Notes: a model not told the origin generated them from the sequence alone. 64,000 bases of DNA from Olavius sp. associated proteobacterium Delta 1 (GCA_902749685.1 CACVKW010001023.1:1-64000), one strand, 5' to 3'. Shown: positions 16,854 through 26,218, counted from the first letter of the stretch. Program-made: numbers and translations.

Positions 16854-18491
16854 ATGGATATATCTAAGAGCATTTATGGCAATTTCGCGGAAACCGCTGA
16901 ACGGCGTGGCAATCACACCGCCGTTTATTACCTTGGAACCCGATATTCCTATAGCAGAATCCGGACACTGGCCGATGGCTTTGCTTCAGCCCTGACCGAT
17001 ATGGGGATCACAGCCGGCCAGAGAGTCATGCTGTATATTCCCAACAGTATCCACTGGGTTGTCTCATGGCTTGGAATTCAAAAAATCCGTGCGATCGCAG
17101 TCCCTATCACACCCATATATACACCGCACGATATCAGCTACATCGCCAACGACAGCGAGGCCGAAGCCATTATCTGTGCCGACACCAATTTTGGCTACGT
17201 GACCGTTATTTTACCTGAAACAGGCATTAAAAAGGTCATCGTTGCCAGAATGGCTGACCTGCTGCCCTGGTGGAAACGTTTTTTCGGCCTTCTGTTCGAT
17301 GTAATTCCCAGAGGAAAAATCGCTCTGGACCCAAACACCTATTCGTTTAGAAAACTGCTTTCCCGACCCAAAGATTCATCATTGCCTGTGGAGGATAGCG
17401 GCAAGAATGGCGATTCCATCGCCGAAATACTGTATACCGGCGGCACGACCAAATTTCCGAAAGGGGTGCCCTTTACCCATGATCTTTTTCTGGTCTCGGC
17501 CGACGAGCAGATCCGCATGAGCGAGCCGCTTATTCCGGTTGAGGACAATGTGATCATGGGCAACGCCCCCCTGTTCCACATCCTGGGGCAAACCTGCAGT
17601 CTGGCGACACTTCTGACGGGCGGCAGTTTAATCCTGCAGCCGCGCATCAACATCGATGCCACTTTTGATTCCATTCAGCGTTCTAAAGCTACAACCATGA
17701 TCGGGGTGCCCGCCCTGTATCGCATGATTTTAGAACATGTCCGTCTGGCGCAATATGATCTGAGTTCATTAAAATATTGTTTCAGCGGCGGTGACGTCCT
17801 ACCGATTGAGGTTAGCAAGCGCTGGAAAGAAAAATTTGGTATCCCGATTTATCAGGGATACGGCGCCACGGAGACCTGCGGCGGTGTCTCCATGTGTCCG
17901 GTAGATCAGGAAAGCCCGCCCAAAAGCACCGGCCGCATCGTCAAAAGCAAAAAGGTCAAAATCGTCGATCCGGCATCACTTGAACCGGTAGAGCCGGGCA
18001 ATCCCGGAGAATTGCTGGTCTCTTCGGAATATATGGCCACCTGCTACTTGAACAAACCTGAGGAAACCGCAGCATCGTTTGTCGAGTTGGATGGTGACAC
18101 CTACTATCGCACGGCCGATATTATGTCCATGGATGAAGACGGCAACCTCTTTTTTGTGGACCGTACGGTGGATACCATCAAGCACAAAGGCTACCGGGTG
18201 TCGGCCTCGGAGATCGAATCCGCCCTCCAGGAGCATCCGGCTGTAATCGCCTCCTGCGCCGTGGGCATTCCGGATGAAAAAGTCGGCGAACGCATCAAGG
18301 CCTATGTCGTGTTGAAAGAAGATATTAAAGGCATCACCGGCTACGATCTTATCAAATGGTGCCGCCAGACCCTGGTATCCTATAAAGTCCCCCACTATAT
18401 CGAATTCCGCGACATGCTGCCCAAATCCAAAGTGGGCAAACTGCTGCGACGGGAAATCCGCAGCGAGGAAAAGCGCCGGCAAGAAACCTGA
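16854..18491 (+). CDS. Acyl-CoA ligase (AMP-forming)
   Basis: A 545-residue ANL-superfamily enzyme that activates a carboxylic acid as acyl-adenylate and then thioester. Seen are the P-loop-like ILYTGGTTKFPKGV near residue 197, YQGYGATETCGGV near residue 340, YYRTADIMSMDEDGNLFFVDR near residue 420 and the C-terminal catalytic Lys in PKSKVGKLLRRE. It starts 20 bases after LivF, so it is almost certainly co-transcribed with the importer. This suggests that the imported acid is trapped as a CoA ester on entry. Chain type or aromatic preference cannot be read. Confidence 0.87.
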   Translation: MDISKSIYGNFAETAERRGNHTAVYYLGTRYSYSRIRTLADGFASALTDMGITAGQRVMLYIPNSIHWVVSWLGIQKIRAIAVPITPIYTPHDISYIANDSEAEAIICADTNFGYVTVILPETGIKKVIVARMADLLPWWKRFFGLLFDVIPRGKIALDPNTYSFRKLLSRPKDSSLPVEDSGKNGDSIAEILYTGGTTKFPKGVPFTHDLFLVSADEQIRMSEPLIPVEDNVIMGNAPLFHILGQTCSLATLLTGGSLILQPRINIDATFDSIQRSKATTMIGVPALYRMILEHVRLAQYDLSSLKYCFSGGDVLPIEVSKRWKEKFGIPIYQGYGATETCGGVSMCPVDQESPPKSTGRIVKSKKVKIVDPASLEPVEPGNPGELLVSSEYMATCYLNKPEETAASFVELDGDTYYRTADIMSMDEDGNLFFVDRTVDTIKHKGYRVSASEIESALQEHPAVIASCAVGIPDEKVGERIKAYVVLKEDIKGITGYDLIKWCRQTLVSYKVPHYIEFRDMLPKSKVGKLLRREIRSEEKRRQET

Positions 18492-18809
18492 GGGATAGTC
18501 TTCCCATGTTATTATAAGACTTGGAAAAACTCATCGATTTATAGGAATTCGAAATACTGGTGTTTTTTAAGCAGCAAATGTCAAATCACAAAATACAAAC
18601 AAATTCCAATGACCAAAATTCGAAAATCCGAACCCAGCCTTTAAATCTTATCGACATAAATCTGGAAAAAACATAGTATTGCCTCAAGACTAGGGCCAAT
18701 TGTTACGGTTATTGTATATTAATTTTGACAAAAGCCTCACTATACCCTATTATACCGCTTTTTAATTTGCGCCTTGGGGCGAGAAAATAATCTATTGGAG
18801 GTGAAGAAA
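18492..18809. other. Intergenic region upstream of lysW
   Basis: AT-rich DNA with no gene. The left part holds AATTCGAAATACTGG-like filler words; the right part carries the lysW promoter listed separately. Confidence 0.5.
18725..18753 (+). promoter_or_regulatory. Near-consensus sigma-70 promoter of the lysW operon
   Basis: TTGACA (18725-18730), a 17-bp spacer and TATTAT (18748-18753). It lies 57 bp before the lysW start in AT-rich DNA. No operator is evident nearby. Confidence 0.7.
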
Positions 18810-18968
18810 ATGGCAGAATGTCCTGTTTGTGGAGCCGGCATTACCCTGGAGGCTGATGCCGAAGAAGGGGAAATCATTGCCTGTGAAGACTGCGGATCTG
18901 AACTCGAAGTAACCGGCAAAGACAGTCTCCAGGAAGCTCCCCTGGAAGAAGAAGACTGGGGCGAGTAA
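18810..18968 (+). CDS. lysW: Amino-group carrier protein LysW
   Basis: A 52-residue acidic carrier protein. Its C-terminal Glu gamma-carboxyl is joined to the amino group of alpha-aminoadipate or glutamate during lysine or ornithine synthesis. It shows the hallmark EEDWGE C-terminus and two zinc-binding Cys pairs, CPVC at residue 4 and CEDC near residue 29. ATG 18810 has TTGGAGGTG upstream. It heads a run of lysX, lysY, lysZ and lysJ homologues, with a hairpin after it that may raise its own output. Confidence 0.92.
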   Translation: MAECPVCGAGITLEADAEEGEIIACEDCGSELEVTGKDSLQEAPLEEEDWGE

Positions 18969-19017
18969 ACAATGGAACTTTCAAGAAATTAGGCTCCCTG
19001 AGTCCTACGACTCGATC

Positions 19018-19048
19018 CCATCCCGCCATGTAATTGAGGACGGGATGG
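19018..19048 (+). terminator. Hairpin after lysW
   Basis: CCATCCCG (19018-19025) pairs with CGGGATGG (19041-19048) across 15 nt, followed by AATTTATT. A modest terminator or attenuator. It could make the carrier protein more abundant than the enzymes downstream. Confidence 0.45.
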
Positions 19049-19276
19049 AATTTATTGTAATTCCAAATTGTTAAAAAGATAGTCGGCATAGGCGGATTAG
19101 GCATTCTTGTTCGCCAGTTTTGGTAGTAATTGGCCTTCAGTAAATATTTTGGTGCATTTTGCGTTAAAATAATTTCGCCACCAAGACACTAAGTCACTAA
19201 GCTGAATTTTAGCAAACTGTTTTGCTTTGTGCCTTCGTGGCCATTTTCCCGTTTATATCGGGAAAGGAAGTGCAAC
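19049..19276. repeat. Dispersed-repeat spacer before lysX
   Basis: No gene. From 19177 to 19245 it carries CCACCAAGACACTAAGTCAC and, inverted, TTTGTGCCTTCGTGGCC, the same palindromic repeat family as at 10461-10545. The end provides a GGAAAGGAAG ribosome site for lysX. Confidence 0.5.
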
Positions 19277-20119
19277 ATGAAAGTTGGTTTTTTACATTCA
19301 ATCATTCGAAAAGAGGAAAAGCTCCTGTTACAGGAGTTCAGGAGCCGCAACGGTTTGGAATTATTCAAAATCGATGACCGGCAGCAATTCTTTGATCTCC
19401 ATACGAACGACTTTGATATTGATGTGATCATTGAACGCTGCGTCAACCACTCCCGGGCCGTGCACGCCATGAAGATCTTCAGTGACCATGGGATCCCGAC
19501 CGTTAACGCTCCCGAGGTGGCCGAAATCTGCGGCAGCAAATTTCTGACCACCCAGGCGCTGATTAAAGCAGGTGTGGCGACACCGCGCTGCTTTCTGGCG
19601 TTTACGCCCGAATCGGCCCTCGAGGCGATGGATCAACTGGGATATCCCTGTGTCATTAAACCCACCACCGGGTCCTGGGGACGACTCATATCCAAAGTGA
19701 ATGACCGGGATGCGGCCGAAGCCATTCTGGAGCACAAACAAATTCTGGGCAGCTATCACCATTCCATTTTCTATATCCAGCAATATATCGAAAAAAAGGG
19801 CAAGGACATCCGCAGCTTTGTTGTGGGCGATGAATGCATTGCAGCCATCTACCGCCACGCAGATCACTGGATTACCAACACGGCACGCGGCGGCACGACC
19901 ACGAACTGCCCGATCAACGAAGAACTCCACGACATCTCAGTGCGGGCTGCCAAAGCCTGCGGAGGGGGTGTTGTCGCAGCCGATGTCTTTGAAACAGACC
20001 AGGGCTACTCCATCAATGAAGTCAATTACACCATGGAGTTTAGAAACAGCATCGATGTCACCGGAGTTAACATTCCGGGCAAAATTGTAGATTATGTGCT
20101 GGAGGTAGGGCGCAAATGA
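19277..20119 (+). CDS. lysX: LysW-amino acid ligase LysX (RimK-like)
   Basis: A 280-residue ATP-grasp ligase that attaches the amino acid to the LysW C-terminus using ATP. ATG 19277 follows GGAAAGGAAG and gives MKVGFLHSIIRKEEKLL. ATP-grasp hallmarks include CVIKPTTGSWGRLISKV near residue 130, IQQYIEKKGKDIRSFVVGD and the metal-binding end VFETDQGYSINEVNYTMEF. Whether it prefers aminoadipate (LysX) or glutamate (ArgX) is not decided by what I can see. It overlaps the next gene by four bases. Confidence 0.9.
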   Translation: MKVGFLHSIIRKEEKLLLQEFRSRNGLELFKIDDRQQFFDLHTNDFDIDVIIERCVNHSRAVHAMKIFSDHGIPTVNAPEVAEICGSKFLTTQALIKAGVATPRCFLAFTPESALEAMDQLGYPCVIKPTTGSWGRLISKVNDRDAAEAILEHKQILGSYHHSIFYIQQYIEKKGKDIRSFVVGDECIAAIYRHADHWITNTARGGTTTNCPINEELHDISVRAAKACGGGVVAADVFETDQGYSINEVNYTMEFRNSIDVTGVNIPGKIVDYVLEVGRK

Positions 20120-21138
20120 AAGTAAGTATAATCGGCGCATCCGGCTACGGTGGCGGTGAGCTGCTGCGTTTGCTGTTGCAGCACCCGCAAGTGCAAGTTC
20201 ATCAGTGCACTTCGGAAAGATTTGTCGGCAAGCCCGTCACACGCTTGCATCCCAATCTCCGCAAACGGACCTCCCTCAAATTCAGCAGCGTTCTGGAGCT
20301 GGAAAAAACTGATCTGCTGTTTACCGCACTGCCCCATACCCGCTGCATGCAGAAATTTGAGGCATTCAGCTCGCTTGCCGGTCGGATCATTGATCTTTCA
20401 GCCGATTTCAGGTTGAAAGACCCCGCGGCCTATGGCAAATGGTATGGGGTGGACCATACCCAGCCGGCCGTCCTGGGTGAATTTGTATACGGCAATGTTG
20501 AACTGCACCGTCAGGAGATTAAGTCAGCCAGGTATATCAGCGGTGCCGGCTGCAATGCCACGGCAACCATTTTGCCGCTGTATCCGCTTTTCAAACAGGA
20601 TGTCGTGGACACCTCCATGCCCGTGGTGGCCGAGGCCAAATGCGGTTCTTCGGAAGGCGGCAACAGCGCCAGTGAAGCCTCCCACCATCCGGAAAGAAGC
20701 GGTTGTGTGCGCTCTTACCGGCCGACCGGCCACCGGCACATCGCCGAGATGGAGCAGGAGCTGGGCAATCTGATCCATTTTTCGGCCACGTCCATCGAAA
20801 TGGTCCGCGGTATCCTGCTAACCGCCCATCTTTTTGTCAGGGAAGGCACCACCGAAAAAGATATCTGGCAAACCTACCGCACGGTTTACGGCCGGGAACC
20901 TTTCATCAGAATCGTCAAAGAAAGGCAGGGCATTTATCGATACCCGGAACCCAAGATCCTGGTGGGCTCAAATTACTGTGACATTGGCTTCGAGTTGTCC
21001 GGCACGCGCCTGGTCGTAATCTCCGCCATCGACAATCTCATGAAAGGCGCCGCCGGCCAGGCCGTCCACGCCATGAACGTTATGTGCGGTTTCGAAGAAA
21101 CAGCCGGGTTGGAATTTGCCGGACTACACCCTGTTTAG
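20116..21138 (+). CDS. lysY: LysW-acyl-phosphate reductase (LysY/ArgC-like)
   Basis: A 340-residue NADPH-dependent semialdehyde dehydrogenase of the ArgC fold, reducing the carrier-bound acyl phosphate. The Rossmann GASGYGGGELLRLL is at residues 8-21 and the catalytic Cys is in YISGAGCNATATILPLYP near residue 145. SSEGGNSASEASHHPERSG is a typical substrate loop. Length is normal. It is coupled to lysX by ATGA overlap. Direct assignment to lysine or ornithine synthesis is open. Confidence 0.9.
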   Translation: MKVSIIGASGYGGGELLRLLLQHPQVQVHQCTSERFVGKPVTRLHPNLRKRTSLKFSSVLELEKTDLLFTALPHTRCMQKFEAFSSLAGRIIDLSADFRLKDPAAYGKWYGVDHTQPAVLGEFVYGNVELHRQEIKSARYISGAGCNATATILPLYPLFKQDVVDTSMPVVAEAKCGSSEGGNSASEASHHPERSGCVRSYRPTGHRHIAEMEQELGNLIHFSATSIEMVRGILLTAHLFVREGTTEKDIWQTYRTVYGREPFIRIVKERQGIYRYPEPKILVGSNYCDIGFELSGTRLVVISAIDNLMKGAAGQAVHAMNVMCGFEETAGLEFAGLHPV

Positions 21139-21139
21139 A

Positions 21140-21167
21140 ATTGAATATTGAATATTGAATATTGAAT
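21140..21167. repeat. Short tandem repeat (ATTGAAT)4
   Basis: Four exact head-to-tail copies of ATTGAAT directly after the lysY stop, followed by ATTTATGG. The rest of the gap to 21400 has no gene and further AATATTCAATC-like words on the other strand sense, forming loose inverted repeats. Such simple repeats mutate by slippage. Confidence 0.7.
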
Positions 21168-21400
21168 ATTTATGGTCGCCTCCGGCGGATCCTTTTTAAA
21201 AAAAACCTTATTACCCTGGTAATTTCGGTTCGACACTGGATTTACTTATGGATATATACTATTCAATGTTCATTATTTTGCCAAACATTCAATCGTAAAT
21301 TGGAAATCCGTTATGTGGCATTGCTCTGCAATCTCTAAAAATAAAATTTTAAATGGAAGTTATCCTTAAATATTCAATCTTCAATTTTCAATCATACACC

Positions 21401-22036
21401 GTGTGTCGCTTACTAACCATAAAATCTGAAATACCTTTCGCCATCGCACCCCATTTGAAACAATTCGCTGAAATTGCCGAAAACAGCAAAGAATACCAGG
21501 GGCATGGCTGGGGGTGTGCCTATTTGGATGCATCATCCGGTTGGAAATTTTACAGGAACATCAATCCCGTCTGGCAGGATGATTTCAATCAATTCGACGA
21601 AACCCGACTGCTGGTGGCCCATGCCCGCAGCGCCTTTGAAGATAAAGACATCGTTGTCGAGAACAACATGCCTTTTTTCGACGGCCGAACCGTCTATATT
21701 TTTAACGGCGAGCTGCGCGGGGTAAAAATCCGGGAACAAGGACGCATCGGGGCTGAAAAAATTTTTAACTATATCCGGCGCTTTGATCAGGGCGACACCC
21801 GGCAGGCCCTGGTAAAAGCGGTCGGCATAATCCGCAAACGAACACGCTACATCAGGGGCATGAATATTATCATGGTCAACGACCAAGGGATTTTTGTCTC
21901 CAGCTATTTTACTGAGGGCAAAGACTATTTCACCTTGCGTTATCGGGAAGGCAGGGAACTGGTAATCTGTTCGGCCCCCTACCCCGGCCAAAAAAACTGG
22001 CAAAAAATTGCCAATGATTCAGTGAGGGTCTGGTAA
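21401..22036 (+). CDS. Class II glutamine amidotransferase, in lysW operon
   Basis: A 211-residue Ntn-hydrolase domain alone. I chose GTG 21401 because it places Cys at position 2 (MCRLLTIKSEIPF), the catalytic nucleophile exposed after Met removal in this family. An upstream ATG would bury it. GHGWGCAYLD, LLVAHARSAFEDK, ENNMPFFDGR and IFNGELRG are the expected glutaminase motifs. It sits between lysY and lysZ and ends at the base before the lysZ start, so it is clearly part of the operon. It has no synthetase domain, so the ammonia acceptor is unknown. It is not a canonical LysW pathway enzyme. Confidence 0.85.
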   Translation: MCRLLTIKSEIPFAIAPHLKQFAEIAENSKEYQGHGWGCAYLDASSGWKFYRNINPVWQDDFNQFDETRLLVAHARSAFEDKDIVVENNMPFFDGRTVYIFNGELRGVKIREQGRIGAEKIFNYIRRFDQGDTRQALVKAVGIIRKRTRYIRGMNIIMVNDQGIFVSSYFTEGKDYFTLRYREGRELVICSAPYPGQKNWQKIANDSVRVW

Positions 22037-22828
22037 ATGATTATAGTAAAAATCGGCGGCGGCGGCACGATTAATATTGCCGGCATAATTGAAGACCTGG
22101 CCGGACTCGATGAGCCCTATGTCATTGTGCACGGGGCCAATGCGCTGCGGGATAAGTTGGCGCAGGATCTGGGACAGCCAAAGCAGGTGCTCACTTCGGT
22201 TAAAGGATACACCAGTGTGTATTCCGACGAAAAACTGCTGGATGTCATGATGATGGCCTATGCCGGATTACGCAATAAGCGAATCGTAGAGTTGTGTCAG
22301 CAACACGGTATCAACGCCGTGGGGCTGAGCGGACTGGACGGCAAAATCGTTCAAGGCAAGCGCAACAAAGGTATTCGGGTTTACCAGGGCAAAAAACTGA
22401 AGATTGTCAGGGATTTTTCCGGCAAACCCCGTACGGTTAACGCGGCCCTGCTGCAGTTGCTGCTCGACAATGGATATGTCCCGGTATTGACGGTCCCGAT
22501 TATCGACGAATTCAATGCGGCGATTAACACCGAAAACGATGATGTGGTCAGAGTGTTGCAGCAGGCGCTTGAGGCCGATACGGTGATCAATTTGATTGAG
22601 GCTGCGGGATTTTTGGCAGATCAAAATGATTCAGCCTCTCTGATTAAAAACATCCCCGCATCGGAACTTGATGCCAGAGAACAGCAGGTAGCGGGTCGAA
22701 TGAAGCGCAAAATGCTGGCTTTCCGCAAGCTCTTTGAACATGGGGCCTCAAAGGTAATCATCAGTGACGGACGAAGTACGCACCCTGTCAAAGATGCGCT
22801 GGCCGGAAAGGGAACGGTGATTGAATGA
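22037..22828 (+). CDS. lysZ: LysW-aminoadipate/glutamate kinase LysZ (ArgB-like)
   Basis: A 263-residue amino-acid kinase that phosphorylates the side-chain carboxylate of the LysW-bound amino acid. It starts MIIVKIGGGGTINIAGI and has YVIVHGANALRDKL near residue 30, GLSGLDGKIVQGKRNKGIR near residue 95 and NTENDDVVRVLQQAL near residue 163. The C-terminal VIISDGRSTHPVKDALAGKGTVI is typical. It abuts the amidotransferase and overlaps lysJ by four bases. Confidence 0.9.
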   Translation: MIIVKIGGGGTINIAGIIEDLAGLDEPYVIVHGANALRDKLAQDLGQPKQVLTSVKGYTSVYSDEKLLDVMMMAYAGLRNKRIVELCQQHGINAVGLSGLDGKIVQGKRNKGIRVYQGKKLKIVRDFSGKPRTVNAALLQLLLDNGYVPVLTVPIIDEFNAAINTENDDVVRVLQQALEADTVINLIEAAGFLADQNDSASLIKNIPASELDAREQQVAGRMKRKMLAFRKLFEHGASKVIISDGRSTHPVKDALAGKGTVIE

Positions 22829-23976
22829 GCACAAAAGAACTGGAACAAAAATATGAACTTGCCGTATACCCGCGCCGGGACATCGTCCTGGCCGGCGGCC
22901 AGGGCGCCCGGTTGTTCGATGATCAGGGCCGTGAGTACATTGATTGTGCTTCCAATGTGGGAGTCTCAAACATCGGCCATGGCAATGAAACCGTGGCAAA
23001 GGCCGTGTATGAGCAATACCTGACCCTGGGCAACTGCTACAGTATGTTCTATAACCCGGTGCGCGCGCGCCTGGCCGAAAAGCTTGTCAACCTGGCGCCC
23101 GGCAGCCTGAATCGGGTGTTTTTCTGCAATTCCGGCGCTGAGGCCAATGAAGCGGCGCTTAAATTCGCCCGGTCCAGTACCGGCAAACCGGAAATCATTG
23201 CATGCATGCGCGGATTTCACGGCAAGACCATGGGGGCCCTGGCCGCCACCTGGGGTCCGGAGTACCAGAAGCCCTTTGCCCCGATGCTGCCGGGATTAAA
23301 GCATGTGCCCTACAACAATTTCGATAAACTCGAGGCGGCCGTCGGTGAGCAGACCGCCGCGGTTTTACTGGAACCGGTTCAGGGAGAAGGCGGGGTGCGG
23401 GTCGGCGACCGGCAATATTTTCAAAAGATCCGCGACCTTTGCAGCGACCGCCATATCCTGTTGATCATGGATGAAGTGCAGACCGGTTTTGGTCGCACGG
23501 GGACCATGTTTGCCTGCGAGCAATTGGTCCCCCCCGATATGCTGTGCCTGGCCAAATCGATGGCGGGCGGCCTGCCGATGGGGGCAGTGCTATGCAACGA
23601 CCGGGTCAGTGTGCCCCTGAAAAGCCACACCTCCACCTTCGGCGGCAATCCCACGGCCTGCGCAGCGGCCCTGGCCTCCATCGATGTCATTGAAAGACAG
23701 AATCTGGTGCTAAATGCCAAAACCCTGGGAGACTATTTTCAGGAGCAACTGCGGCGTATTGAGATCCAAAAAATCCGGGAGATCCGGGGTCTGGGCCTGA
23801 TGATCGGCGTTGAACTGAAAGAAAAAGCCGGACCCTATGTGCACAAACTCATGGACAAAAGGGTTATCGCTCTTCTGGCCGGCGCCACGGTGATCAGGCT
23901 GCTGCCGCCGTTGGTGATCTCCAGAGAAGAAATCGACACCGTGGTAAAGGCTTTGAAAGAGGTGCTGGCGGAGTAG
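22825..23976 (+). CDS. lysJ: LysW-aminoadipate semialdehyde/ornithine aminotransferase LysJ (ArgD-like)
   Basis: A 383-residue class III PLP aminotransferase acting on the carrier-bound semialdehyde. Seen are FFCNSGAEANEAALKFAR near residue 95, the PLP Asp in LLIMDEVQTGFGRTG near residue 212 and the Schiff-base Lys in CLAKSMAGGLPMGA near residue 240. Length is typical. It ends the operon. The deacylase LysK that would release the product from LysW is not found in the window. Confidence 0.92.
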   Translation: MSTKELEQKYELAVYPRRDIVLAGGQGARLFDDQGREYIDCASNVGVSNIGHGNETVAKAVYEQYLTLGNCYSMFYNPVRARLAEKLVNLAPGSLNRVFFCNSGAEANEAALKFARSSTGKPEIIACMRGFHGKTMGALAATWGPEYQKPFAPMLPGLKHVPYNNFDKLEAAVGEQTAAVLLEPVQGEGGVRVGDRQYFQKIRDLCSDRHILLIMDEVQTGFGRTGTMFACEQLVPPDMLCLAKSMAGGLPMGAVLCNDRVSVPLKSHTSTFGGNPTACAAALASIDVIERQNLVLNAKTLGDYFQEQLRRIEIQKIREIRGLGLMIGVELKEKAGPYVHKLMDKRVIALLAGATVIRLLPPLVISREEIDTVVKALKEVLAE

Positions 23977-24302
23977 TGGGGCAGGTTGGCATAGCGCATT
24001 TGCCGAAAAGCAACCAGTATTGGTTTCGGGTGTCAGGTGTCAGCTTTATCACAGTGAACCGCAGAATATCGATTATCGAAGTAAAGTAGGGTCGGCCTCC
24101 GTGCCGACCATATTCCGAGGCGTTACGATCGTCCGGGTCCGGCAGGCATCCCGCTCATAGTGGGACTCTACAATTTTGAGTAGTTTCTTCTTCGATTAAA
24201 CTGGCCAATCCGGCGGCCACCGGCTGGTCTGACACCTGAAACCTGACACCTGAAACCATCAGTTTTTTACAACACGCTGCAAGAAAAAAATACCCTTAGC
24301 GC
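23977..24302. repeat. Repeat mosaic after lysJ
   Basis: No gene. A long-range inverted repeat bounds it: GGTGTCAGGTGTCAG near 24030 against CTGACACCTGAAACCTGACA near 24228, with a second CACCTGAAACC copy. Inside are GAACCGCAGAATATCGA (about 24056) and a GGTCGGCCTCCGTGCCGACC hairpin (about 24090). The last word also occurs in related form near 35665-35700. Confidence 0.55.
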
Positions 24303-24824
24303 CTAAAGGTACTTATTCAAGAAAACAACCGTTCTATCCCAGGCAAGTTCGGCAGCCTCTTTGTTGTATCTGTCCCCTGGATTGGCGAACGCATGGCCGG
24401 CATTTTCATAGATATAGATTTCATGATCTCCATTTAGAGTTTTTAATTTGGCCTGAAATTCATAAACAGTGTCCACCTTGATAGCACGATCATTCTTGCC
24501 GAAATGCCCCAGTATGGTTGCTCTCATCTTGCTGAGATCATCTTTGGGATTAAAGAACCCATAGTAGATAATGGATGCCTTTACGCCGAGATTGTTTTTG
24601 GCAACTTGATAGGACCAGCCGCCCCCGAAACACCAGCCAATCGAGGCAAGCCTTGCAGAGTCTACATATTTCCGGCGCTTTAGATATGAAACGGCACTTT
24701 TCAGATTATCGAATGCGGCTGGAACATTCTGCCGGACTCCGGACGCCAGCGCTCGGGCCTCATCCCGGGTGCCGGCTGATTTTCCGTCATAAAGATCGAC
24801 GGCCAGAGCCACGTAGCCCAGCAT
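24303..24824 (-). pseudogene. Dienelactone hydrolase family protein, N-terminally truncated
   Basis: 173 residues of an alpha/beta-hydrolase of the dienelactone hydrolase family. It begins at what is normally an internal strand (MLGYVALAVDLYDGKSAG). It keeps the nucleophile motif ASIGWCFGGGWSYQ near residue 62, with Cys as nucleophile, the Asp region HFGKNDRAIKVD and the His in ENAGHAFANPGD. About 60-100 N-terminal residues seen in intact relatives are missing. The sequence upstream of 24824 does not encode them in any frame I read. It is probably dead, or a short form. Confidence 0.65.
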
Positions 24825-25069
24825 TAAATAATTAAGCCGCCGGCGTTCAAAGCTAACAGGCTATATCAGTTCTCAACGAGCAAACGACAACCTGTATGTG
24901 CTCTTTTCGGGACGGATTTATCAGGGATAAATTTAAGCTATGCAATATTTAGCGCTTGTCAACAGCAAATTTGCGAGGGCGCAAACAATCGGCGTTGACA
25001 AATAACCCCACCTTGGATATTTTGATTTTTGTCGTATCCATTACCCAAAGAAAGCAGGAGAAGAGCAGT

Positions 25070-26218
25070 TTGGACTTTAATCCATGTATGAAACATAAGG
25101 CGGTTCGCAAAACCGTTCGCAAGTTTGCCGAGACTGAACTGGGGCCGATCAGTCACGAAATTGATCGCGATTCGCGTTTTCCATGGGAAGTGGTTGAGAA
25201 AATGCGCCCGCTGAATTATTTCGGCCTCCAGGTGCCGAAAAAATATGGCGGAGCGGGGCTGGATACCATCAGTTATGCCATTACAGTGGAAGAACTGTCC
25301 CGGGTGTGCGCCGGCATCGGTCTTTGCGTGACGGTCCATAACAGCGTCGGGGCTTACCCCATTGTCCGCTTTGGAACTGAAGAACAAAAAAAGCGCTTTC
25401 TTCCCGGCCTGGCCAGCGGTGAATATATCGGTGCCTTCTGCCTGACCGAAGCCAACGCCGGCTCCGACGCCGGTGCTGTAGAGACCACCGCTGTATATGA
25501 TGGCGGGGAATATGTCGTCAACGGAACCAAAGTATTTGTCACCAACGGCGGAGTCTGTCACCTGGCGCTGACCTTCGCCGTGATGGATCTGGACGACCGG
25601 CGCGGCGGTGCCGGTGTTTTCATCGTCGAAAAAGGCATGCCGGGATTTTCAGTCGGTGAGTTGGAAGATATGTGCGGTATGCGGGCCAACCAGGTATCTT
25701 CTCTATTTTTCGAAGATGTGCGGTTGCCGGAATCCCACCTGCTGGGGCGGCCGGGAGATGGACTGAAGATCGGGCTCAACGCCCTTGACACAGGTCGGAT
25801 TGGAATTGGCGCCCAGGCGCTGGGCATAGCCCAGGCGGCTTTCGATGCGGCGGTGAAATATTCCAAAGAACGCCAGCAGTTTAAAAAACCCATTTCTTCA
25901 TTTCAAACAATTCAGAACTACATCGCCGACATGGCTACTGAAATTGATGCTGCACGCCTGCTGCTGTATCGGGCCTGTGCGTTTAAGGATGCCGGCCAGG
26001 CCTTCAGTGCCGAGGCCGCCATGGCCAAGCTTTACTGCAGCACAGTCGCCACGCGCGTGACGAACCTGGCCCTGCAGGTACACGGCGGTTACGGCTACAG
26101 CAAGGAGTACGATGTGGAACGCTACTTCCGGGACGCCAAGGTTACCGAAATATACGAAGGCACCAGCGAAGTCCAGCGCATGGTGGTGGCGAGATCGGTA
26201 TTATCTCAATTGACATAA
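25070..26218 (+). CDS. Acyl-CoA dehydrogenase
   Basis: A 382-residue FAD enzyme oxidising an acyl-CoA to enoyl-CoA. I chose TTG 25070: AGGAG precedes it and MDF...VRKFAETEL then aligns with the usual family start, giving a standard length. An upstream ATG at 24956 would add unrelated residues. Motifs: FCLTEANAGSDAGAVETTA near residue 125, KVFVTNGG, RIGIGAQALGIAQAAFDAAV, and YEGTSEVQRMVVAR at the end containing the usual catalytic Glu. Together with etfB and etfA downstream it forms a fatty- or branched-acid oxidation module feeding electrons to ETF. Confidence 0.9.
   Translation: MDFNPCMKHKAVRKTVRKFAETELGPISHEIDRDSRFPWEVVEKMRPLNYFGLQVPKKYGGAGLDTISYAITVEELSRVCAGIGLCVTVHNSVGAYPIVRFGTEEQKKRFLPGLASGEYIGAFCLTEANAGSDAGAVETTAVYDGGEYVVNGTKVFVTNGGVCHLALTFAVMDLDDRRGGAGVFIVEKGMPGFSVGELEDMCGMRANQVSSLFFEDVRLPESHLLGRPGDGLKIGLNALDTGRIGIGAQALGIAQAAFDAAVKYSKERQQFKKPISSFQTIQNYIADMATEIDAARLLLYRACAFKDAGQAFSAEAAMAKLYCSTVATRVTNLALQVHGGYGYSKEYDVERYFRDAKVTEIYEGTSEVQRMVVARSVLSQLT

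Noticed and set aside
21353..21400. Upstream ATG 21353 for the glutamine amidotransferase
   Set aside because: It would add 16 residues before the catalytic Cys, which must be at position 2 in class II amidotransferases; GTG 21401 restores that arrangement.
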